Shown here: piece by piece, positions 56,856 through 64,000 of the stretch | How the letters are laid out: every line of letters begins with the position of its first letter | How positions within the stretch are numbered: position 1 is the first letter of the stretch | Assembly (NCBI RefSeq): GCF_000340215.1 | Contig: NW_006921538.1 | Span: 310,001-374,000, forward strand | DNA: 64,000 nt | Reading direction: 5' to 3' | Source: Pseudocercospora fijiensis CIRAD86 | Lineage: Eukaryota > Ascomycota > Dothideomycetes > Mycosphaerellales > Mycosphaerellaceae | Program-made: the position numbers and the translations under genes | Notes under the pieces: generated by a model | Databases searched by the model: none | What the model was told of the DNA's origin: nothing | The model's input: only the letters and a program-made list of their open reading frames with translations

Positions 56856-57645
56856 CTAGCCGAATCTAACCCCCCTACCCTTCTAGGACTACTTCCCTCT
56901 AGTTACCTAGTCTCTAGCAACTACCCTTAGGTAGCAACGGTAATAAGATACCCCGCTAGAGAGAATTGTTCCTACCCTAATTAGTATTAGTTACGTAGGA
57001 TACTAAGAAAGGGAGGATCCCTCTCCCTTCCTAGCTCTTAGATAGACGTAGCAACCTAGGCCTATAGCCTCTAAGAATAGGGACCTTAGGCCGCTAAGCT
57101 TAGTGTCTAGAAGAAAGAAGAACGTACGGGCTACGTTTATATGCCTGCTACTATAAAAGGTAATGCTATACCTATAACGATAGTGCTATAAGCTAATATA
57201 AGCTGCGCTAGGCCTAGGCGATTTGCTCCTAGTTGCCGAGCATCTCTAGAGAGAAGCTAATACTACCCCGGGGGTGTTATTAGTCCCGCTAGCCTTACTA
57301 CTATAGACTACTACTAAGTACTCGAACTAACTAGTTATATTTCGAGTACGCGAGAATCTACGAAAGCTAGAGGTTAATAAAGGCGCGTAGTCGCTACTAG
57401 CAATTAGCTAGATCGATTATTAAACTTTAGCCTACCCTACTAATAAAGGAGTCTCGTATATAGCTTTACTTTTTAGGGTCTATATATAGTCGTTATCCGT
57501 TTGCTTTACCGGAATATACGGACTACGCTACCTTCGTACCCTATTTAAGGCGAGCTTTCTAAGCTCTTTCTTCTACTTAAATACTAACTAACTTACTACC
57601 GCCTACCCCCCCTCCCTCTTCTTCTATCTAAACCCTTTAATTATT
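56856..57645 (+). other. Region between pol and third ORF of Z2, with palindrome P4
   Basis: Non-coding, with no frame conserved in Z1. P4 (57257-57283) has arms CTAATACTACCCC and GGGGTGTTATTAG. The part after P4 is probably the leader of the third ORF. It contains a C-rich tract at 57605-57615. Confidence 0.65.
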
Positions 57646-60439
57646 ATTAATAAGCTACGAACGTTTTTGCAAACTTGTTACTAACTCCTTTCCGCTCCGG
57701 TCGACTAAGATATCTTCCGGCGCCCTAAATCCGCTAGGCGCTAGCAGTAGTAGCAACCTACTAGCCCTTAACCTAGCCGTACTAGTCCCGATCGAAGCCC
57801 CCTCCGATAGCGCCTTAGTCGCTATAACTAGTCTCGAGCACTATTTCTAGATCGTTACTACTATCGACGACCCCTAAAAGAAGATTAAGACCGCTCGTAC
57901 CTTACTACGCGTTATCGACCGAAATATTAAGAAGGCTACTATCTTAGTATTATACGGTATAAACAACTTACGCTAGGACATTAGTAAGCGTATCTTCAAG
58001 CGAGACGTTCTTTAGGATATAGAGCTTTATTAAGCCTTTCCTATCGTTTATAGCCTCGAGACGGCGGGCACTACGATTCGTATACGCTTTACGAACCTTA
58101 ATTAAGCCTTCGAGTAGTAGGGAGGTCCGAGCAGTCTCCTAAAGAGCCTTATTAACTTCGCCTACGATAGACAAGAGCGTACTAAGTAGGTTGCGTCGTT
58201 CGTTAATAAGTATCCGGTCCGTCGCGAGGGAGTAGAGTACCTTTCCCGTACTATAATCTATCGAGTCTCTACTACTAGTAAGAAGTACGGCAAGTAATTA
58301 GTTAACTTAACCTTCGCACTTAACGACTTTATAATAGCCTACTAGAAGCGGTATAAGGACGCTATTGCCGAGGTAGATCTTAACGCCTAGTCTACTAAAG
58401 ATCTACTAAAAGAGAAGGGCTATCGTATTAATAGTATAGGTTTTATTATTAAGGGTTAAGAGGCTCCTATCGTAGATGTTCTCGAACGCAAGGTCCTTTG
58501 TCTTAAGACGGAAGCCGATACGGCTACTAGTCTAGCGCTCGCTATAGAGATATAGGTATAAGATCGTCGCTCGACCCGCAACCGTAAGGTCCTTTAAGAA
58601 GTTTAAGATAAGCGCGCTAAGGCAGAAGTAGCGCGTTAGAAGGCGTTATAGGCTCGCTAGGCATTCTAGAAGGCCGCTAAGAAGTCTACTGCACCTTCTA
58701 GTACTAACTATAGTAACTCGGATATTAATATACTAGATACGCTACTAGAAGACAGTGTTTCCTCCGAAGGTTCCTTTAGTAAGCGTAGGTATAGAGGCCT
58801 CTCGCCGATGCTATTAACTAAGAACATCTATAGTTCCTATAAGGGTAACTCTATCGCATATCTTATTACTAAGATCGATATAGTTCCTAAGGCCGATATA
58901 GGTAAAGCATCTATCGCTCTATCTATCTATTAGTAGTACGACGACCTTAGTAAGCTAGGCGAAGAGCCGTTTACTATATATGCTAGCTATATTAAGAAGG
59001 CCGCTAAGGCGTATAGTCTCTATACTAGTACTAAGACGAGTGTCCTTATTAGCCGCCTATTAAAGATTAGACGTAATGTCGCTAATTAAGATGCCTTCGC
59101 TACTCTTAAGACTAACTAGGCCTATACTAACTAGTTTCCTAGACGCCCTGTTACCGCCCCGATATCTCTAGGACTCTACGCGTTTAACCCTACTAGTACT
59201 ATTACTCGCGCCCTTACGCTAACAGATCGCTAGAGCAAGTTCGTTACCGGCATCCTTAGCTAAGGTACCTCCTTCGACCGCTTTCGCTAGACTAGCAATA
59301 CTATCTTCCCTTAAGTCTTTAGTTAGTTATAAGAGCCTCGTAGAGCATATCTTCCTTTCTTTATCGACCTAATATAGGAGGAGTTTAAAATGTACCTTTA
59401 GTATATACGTGCGATGCCTAAGTCTAAGCAAGAAGGCCGTAACGCCCTTTAAACTTATAGTATAAGCAACTAAATCGTCCGCTAGTACCCTGCCCTATAG
59501 CTCTTAGCTATCGCTCTTCGACCTAATTATATATACGAGCTTATCTCTATCCCTAAGCCTACTAAGTTCTTTAAGGTTAGCGGTACTTATAAAAACTGTC
59601 CTTCTAAGGAGTCTACTCGTCTCGGACAAGATATAGTTAAGCTCGCAGCTAGCGAGGGTACTAGTTACCTACGTATTAAGGTCTGCCTTATATCTAAGGA
59701 TAAGACTAGCTGCTCTACTATTATTAAAGGTATATACTATCCCGAGGTCTTTACGAACTAGGTTAAGAAGCTTAAGGCTCGTAGCCTAGTTCTACTAAGC
59801 AAGATCGGCAAGCTTACTAATAAGCACCTTACCGACGACGACCTCGACTATATATTCGATAGTTAGCCTAATAGCGAGGGGCGTAAAGCGGAATAGATCC
59901 TTAACCCTCTAAAGGAATGCGAAGTCTCTATTTAGGTACTATACCTACTATATAGTAATCTAAAGACTAAGAGCAACTATATATTAATTAACCTAGGCTA
60001 CTCTCGCGTTATTAATAGCACTAAGGTTAAGGGCTACGAGAACTTAATAGTCTCTTAGGTTGCTAAAGCGTACCGCAATCTAACCGCTCTCCTAGCCTCT
60101 AACTCCTTCGTACTATTCGCTTTCCCTACGGCTATCTTAGTCGAAGGCCTCGGCTATATCTCCGACGCCCTAGTTAGTAGGATTCCTTAGTTAAGTTACG
60201 TTGTTTAGAACGAAGTTGAATAGATCCTCTAGCTTAATAACGAGGGACTTAAGGAATATCTATACAATTAGGAGAATGCTACGAAGGAAAAGGCTACTAA
60301 CCTCCTCGTTAATTAAGCTTTCTACGAGGGATAGTACTTCGATACTAATAGCTTCTACGTATATAGAGGAGATTTCGAGAACCGACTAGTAGATAAGGTT
60401 ATTGCTAGTAAGGATTACGGCGCGTTAAAGCAATAGTAA
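57646..60439 (+). pseudogene. Third ORF of Z2, function unknown
   Basis: About 930 codons ending TAA at 60437-60439, colinear with 8166-10981 of Z1. N-terminal segment near 57,880-58,450 (ARTLLRVIDRNIKKATILVL; LVNLTFALNDFIIAY). A charged helical middle follows near 58,490-58,690 (DRRSTRNRKVL, DKRAKAEVAR, KAAKKST), which looks like a coiled coil. A linker of Ser/Asp repeats comes next, then a C-terminal half with GTSYLRIKVCLISKDKTSCS and LVEGLGYISDALVSRIP. Retention in two separately inserted copies argues that it is a normal part of the element. No known domain is recognised. Env-like, gag-like or host-derived origins are all open. Confidence 0.65.
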
Positions 60440-60493
60440 GTCTATATAGTATTGCTTAGGAAGTTGTTTTTGTATAATTATAGTATCTAGGAT

Positions 60494-60518
60494 TAATGCT
60501 ACCCCGGGGGTATTATTA
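60494..60518. repeat. Palindrome P5 of Z2 (after third ORF)
   Basis: Arms TAATGCTACCCC and GGGGTATTATTA around one G, 55 bp beyond the third ORF's stop. Confidence 0.85.
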
Positions 60519-60624
60519 CGGAGTTCTAAAAACGGCCTTAGCTAAGAGCGCTAAGGACGCATATATGTTTGTTTTATACGCGCAATATAAAGCGTATCTA
60601 GTTAGATACGAAGAAAGGGAGGGA

Positions 60625-60903
60625 TATTAGCTAGTAACCGGCCCTATACTTATAGGCTAGTTTTAAGCCTATATAAGAGGCCTCCTTCTATAGAGTAGAC
60701 AGATTATTAACCTCGTATAGCATATTGTTTATATTACACTTCTATAATGCCTATATTATAGGGCTCTAGTTATTAGCCTAAGCGACAGTCTCGTTATCCT
60801 ATCTTGCTAAATATAGCTACCTATATTGCTATAGGTTATATTACCCTTAGTAGCCTATACTATTGCTATAAGTAGTAGTAGTAGTATTAGTTTCCGTCCT
60901 TTA
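60625..60903 (+). repeat. 3' LTR of Z2
   Basis: 279 bp, colinear with the 5' LTR, preceded by a polypurine tract and followed by CTAT. Confidence 0.92.
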
Positions 60904-61055
60904 CTATCTAAGAGGAGCGCGAGGGAAGCGCGAAGGAAATAGTCCGGAGTACTAACTAAGCGGATGCTAAGGCTTAGCGGATGCCTAAGGCATCTAGGGT
61001 CTTATATATAAAGGCGTAGCCGCGGGCTATAATAATATAGTTAAATCGATAGTTT
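60904..61055 (-). mobile_element. Element W, right-hand remnant (LTR-like)
   Basis: It resumes W after Z2. On the minus strand it has a TTTATATATAAGACC promoter-like box (complement near 61,001-61,015) and GC-rich repeats of GGCATCCGCTAAGCCTTAGC type. It is probably part of the 5' LTR of W and abuts a chromovirus fragment at about 61,056. Confidence 0.55.
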
Positions 61056-61326
61056 TCGTAGCTATACCGCTAAAAGCTTGAAATAAGGACTATCTAGCTA
61101 CTACTCTTAAAGGGTAGATCGAATACTATATAAGAAGGGTTATATTAGTAGGTAGATAGGGTAGTAGTAAATTAGTATAGTATTCGATAGAGAGCTAAGA
61201 GGAGAGGGAGGAAGGTAGGCAAGTTAGCCTAACGCTAAGCGCTAAGCCCTACCTAAGGTACTAAGACCCTAGCTTTACTCGAGCCTAGTTATATACTAAT
61301 TACGTATAACCTCTTTAGTCCTAACA
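61056..61326 (-). mobile_element. Chromovirus fragment: 5' LTR plus 73 bp of internal sequence
   Basis: The LTR is 61129-61326 (TGTTAGGAC at its element-sense start; TATAAGAAGGG at the other end). Bases 61056-61128 match the first internal bases of copies 1 and 2. The remainder is missing at the junction with W, so this is a truncated third insertion. The right flank begins ATTAGATA; no duplication can be tested. Confidence 0.85.
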
Positions 61327-62025
61327 ATTAGATATTATAGTTATCTATAGACTATAAGGTACTTATCTTAGGGCTAGTATATTTATTTATAGATTTATTA
61401 TCTAGATTAATACCTACCTAAAGCTTAAATAGAGTACTAGTATAGCCGTTAGGAAACAATACTACTTATAACTAGGCTAGTAGCTAGTAAGTAAAAAAGA
61501 GTAGTAGTAAAAAAAAAATTCTTCGTATATACTACTACTAGTAGTAAATATTTTATTATCTTCTCCGAACTTATTATACTCGAGATTCTTAACTTATTAG
61601 TATAAGGTACCTTAATAATATTATTCGTACTCGAGTTCCTCGAATTTCCTATTGTCTACTATAGTATACGACTTAATACTAAGCTAGTACGCAACTTACA
61701 AGTAATAAGTTTATTTAGCTCCTCTACTACTCCTAACGAGCTCGAGATATAAGGAACAGATCGCTAGCGAATAGATATCTAAATTAAATAGTACTAGTAA
61801 GTCGCTTTCGTGTTTATATTTACCCCCCTATAAGCGTTATAGTACTATTATTTATAGTTTTTGCTTACCGGTACTAGGGTAGTTCTACTTAAGAATACAA
61901 GAATATAGTAGGCTACTATAGATAGTTAGGGATAGAAGAGGTTACCGCCGCTTATTAAAACTGCGTTATATATTACGGTATATCTGTATTATAAGGCTGC
62001 TTCGCTTCGCTTCGTCGGATCGGCG
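61327..62025. other. AT-rich transition region, no gene seen
   Basis: About 700 bp rich in TA with no clear frame and no match to the other elements. It holds an A9 run (61511-61519). Base composition changes sharply near 61,990-62,030, where TG and CA become common again. It may be an older degenerate repeat or RIP-affected flank. Confidence 0.5.
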
Positions 62026-62119
62026 TTAGATAGGCCGCGGAGAGGAAAGAGGCACTTGAGATCTATATCCACATCTAGACAAGCCGAGATTTCGTTTGCG
62101 ATCCTTCTTCCGCTTCAAC

Positions 62120-62665
62120 GAGTCTTTACCGGCGACGGAAACTGCCAGGCGGTGTGATGCTGTCAAGTCGGCCGAGAGTAATGGTAGGTGGCTACAGATC
62201 TCTTCGCTTACATGAGAAGGAGATAGCTCTGTTCTTAACGTGTCGTCACGGCCAGCACCCAGTACTCGGAGTGCACTTCTGACGCGATTAAGCAGGCTCA
62301 CGTCGAATGGTCCTCCTCCAGCTCCTCCGAAAAGAACTTTGCGTGTCATGGCATCAAGTGACAGTTCTCAGGCAGTGGATGTCTGGCGCAGAAGTAGGGG
62401 TGCTACGGCGGCTGCAGATATCTTCGCTCACATGAGAAGAGAGAGTTCTGCTCTTAACGTGTCGTCACGGCCATTGAAAACCTCCAGCACCTGTTACTCG
62501 GAGTGCTCTTCTGATGTGATTCCGTATAGTCGTTCAGCTCCAAAGCAACCTAACGTGTCGCAGCATCCGGTGCTCAGCTCAGACAGTGGACACCAGTCCC
62601 AGAACAGGCCGGAACAGGTACAAACCCCTCACCCCTCATACCTTCGAGGTCTCCCACAAATTTGA
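62120..62665 (+). other. Unassigned single-copy region with an imperfect direct repeat
   Basis: Two related stretches at about 62120-62290 and 62345-62521 share GCTRCAGAT, TCTTCGCT, ACATGAGAAG and CTTAACGTGTCGTCACGGCC. In the second copy the plus-strand frame reads ADIFAHMRRESSALNVSS. In the first the frame is shifted by an indel and carries stops. A plus-strand frame continues to 62,665. It could be the end of a host gene broken near the repeat boundary, or a non-coding duplicate. No family is recognised. Confidence 0.3.
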
Positions 62666-62676
62666 AATTCCTTTAC

Positions 62677-63493
62677 TCACGCCTCCCCCTCTTCCCCCCT
62701 CCTCCTTCCCTCCCCCTTAACCCTCTCCTCCCTCTTATTAAAAACCTCCAAAACCTTCCCCTGCCCCGCAACCCACCTCTCAATCTCCAAATCCAACCTC
62801 GCTAACTCCTCCTTCTTGCCGAGAGTCTCCTTCTCAAGCTCCAACTTCCGTTTCACAAGTTTCAACCTCTGTTCCTCAAGCGCACGTCTCGCCTCATACT
62901 CCGCGTGAATCCTCGCAATCGTAACCTCATGATCCGAGGCCTCGAGAAACTGAGGATGTTCCGCGAGGAAGTCTTCGACGGGGAGCATGGGGAGGGAAAG
63001 GTATTTATGACTGATATACAGAATTTAGTTGTTGGTTGAAAGAGGTCATACATGAGAGAGGATGCTTCGACCAAACTTACTCGTACTCCTCACACGCCCC
63101 AATCTCCCCCCTCAAATGCCGTTGCTCATAAAACAAATTCTGCAACGTAAGATGCAGCGAATCGATTTCCTGTCTGGCTTCCGTAGTTTCTTGTTTCGTA
63201 GCCCGCACACTCATGACAGCGTTGCGATTCAAACCCCGCAGAATCGCGAGGCGGGAGGCGAGTTTCTTTTGGGAGAGGTTGAGGTCGGAGCTTTCGTAGG
63301 CTGAGGCGCCGTTTTGCTCGATGAAGGTGAGCATTTCGAGACATTGGCGGCGGGATTCTGCGGCGGCGGAGAGGACGGAGAGGAGGGTTGGGTCGGTGAT
63401 TAGGGTGGTGGATGGCATGGTGGTGGGGATTGCGGAGGAGGGTTGTGGTTGTGGGAAGTGGAATTGTGAGTTCGGGGTTGAAATGTAGTTCAC
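62677..63493 (-). CDS. THOC5: THO complex subunit 5-like protein (two exons)
   Basis: Host gene, complement of 62677-63010 joined to 63081-63493, giving 248 residues with no in-frame stop. The 70-bp intron (63011-63080) has a GTAAGT donor, an ACTAA branch region and a CAG acceptor. Splicing joins CEEYD to HKYLSLPMLPVEDFLAEHP, the expected THOC5 order: LHLTLQNLFYEQRHLRGEI, a conserved Cys and a KH-type segment, then an acidic EF helix. The rest is a coiled coil (residues about 170-235, rich in Glu, Lys, Leu). THOC5 belongs to the THO/TREX complex that couples transcription to mRNA export in the nucleus. The start at 63493 gives a Pro/Gln-rich leader; a second ATG about 25 codons in (MPSTTLITDP) is also possible. 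Codon use and CA/TG content are normal, unlike everything to the left. Confidence 0.85.
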
Positions 63494-64000
63494 GCGCTGG
63501 TTCGCGACTTCAGATGCAAATGCGGGTGCACGGCCCTAGCCGCGCTCTAGAACTACTCAGTAGAACTTTCTCGGAGCCAACTCCGGTCCCAACGATACCA
63601 TCGCGCTTGTAGCCCACATTGTATGACATAAGATCAAAAATAGTACTTATACCCTTCAAATTACAACAAGATTCAAAATACCCAAATCTCCGAAACGGAT
63701 CTTTCTTTCTCTATCTGTCCTATTTTCAATTCATATGCTTCTTGTGCTGCCGACTTCCTAGCGTCCAACTCATCCTGGGGTATCTGTTATCTTTTCGTCC
63801 GGTCCGCGGAAAATTCCTCTCTATACAACCAAAAAAAAAAAAAAAAAAAAAAAAATCTGGCATTGCCGGCTCGTACTGTAGTCCGTTCCAAGCCCAAATG
63901 CGTTTCCCTTGCATCGGCATCGCCTTGCTTCCGAACGCCTTCCTGGTTTCATGTTGAGTTCCTTCCCGCGCTTTCTCATGCTGATGCGTGAGTGTTAGGA
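63494..64000. other. Upstream region of the THOC5-like gene, with a 25-A tract
   Basis: No supported gene. Likely promoter and 5' region of the THOC5-like gene, then intergenic DNA. A homopolymer of 25 A lies at 63831-63855. Short frames in this stretch cross the A tract or lack codon signal and are not called. Confidence 0.5.

Larger units (their letters stand above)
48637..60903 (+). mobile_element. LTR retrotransposon Z, copy Z2 (complete)
   Basis: 12,267 bp with 279-bp LTRs (48637-48915 and 60625-60903) and CTAT duplicated at 48633-48636 and 60904-60907. It is uninterrupted and so serves as the reference for the family and as the empty site for hAT copy A. It has gag-protease, RT-RNaseH-integrase and a third ORF, with five palindromes at 49591, 52833, 56821, 57257 and 60494. 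A polypurine tract (GAAGAAAGGGAGGGA) precedes the 3' LTR. Confidence 0.94.

Noticed and set aside
60201..60389. Plus-strand frame of 62 codons within the third ORF of Z2
   Set aside because: It is a different frame of the same strand; the true frame continues through it and is conserved with Z1.
62026..62349. Minus-strand frame of 107 codons after the repeat boundary
   Set aside because: It runs antisense to the direct repeat, has no recognisable motif and is no better supported than the plus-strand frame; left as an unassigned region.
63831..63855. Poly(A) tract as the tail of a retroposed transcript
   Set aside because: No element body, target duplication or coding remnant was found beside it, so a simple homopolymer is the safer call.
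63619..63957. Overlapping frames on both strands across the A25 tract
   Set aside because: They depend on reading the homopolymer as Lys or Phe and show no domain; more likely intergenic.

Overview
The window is eukaryotic, most likely from a filamentous ascomycete. From base 1 to about 61.3 kb it is a stack of nested transposons degraded by repeat-induced point mutation (RIP). The dinucleotides CA and TG are nearly absent, TA is in excess and CG is kept. In the reading frames I followed, almost every stop is TAG or TAA at a former Gln or Trp codon, so domains read through clearly once those stops are ignored. The last 2 kb has ordinary composition and holds an intact host gene with one intron, related to THO complex subunit 5. 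Introns with GTAAGT donors and CTAAY branch sites, and splicing-dependent frames, support a fungal nuclear origin. I cannot name the species.

Layout. An outer hAT DNA transposon (copy B, minus strand) runs from before base 1 to 43,745. It is interrupted by three insertions: Ty3/gypsy chromovirus copy 1 (453-7590, plus, TSD ATAGT), a 12-kb LTR retrotransposon here called Z (Z1, 7692-29456, minus, TSD CTAT), and chromovirus copy 2 (35386-42472, minus, TSD ACTCT). Z1 is itself split by a complete second hAT (copy A, 16278-25880, plus, 8-bp TSD ATAATAAG). Each insertion can be checked against an uninterrupted allele elsewhere in the window. To the right of the outer hAT is a different gypsy element W (minus, 43,746-48,636 plus 60,904-61,055). 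W is split by a second Z copy (Z2, 48637-60903, plus). A short chromovirus fragment (61,056-61,326) and about 700 bp of unassigned AT-rich DNA lead to the gene-bearing flank at about 62.0 kb.

The notable cargo is in the hAT. Besides a recognisable hAT transposase it carries two different histone H3-like genes. One has a 110-residue basic tail followed by an H3/CenH3-type fold. The other has an H3-like tail and three exons whose splicing restores a colinear H3 fold. It also carries an unidentified basic-protein gene, an unidentified ORF after the first H3 gene, and an antisense ORF near the right end. Several of its introns are built around the same short CCGGCTA-type tandem repeat.

The second notable system is in Z. 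It has the order gag-protease, RT-RNaseH-integrase, then a third ORF of about 930 codons. These blocks are bracketed by five palindromes with a CCCCGGGG core. Similar palindromes follow pol in the unrelated chromovirus. The chromovirus pol ends in a chromodomain. The order of insertion that fits is: W early; outer hAT, then Z1, Z2 and the chromoviruses; hAT copy A after Z1; then (or throughout) RIP.
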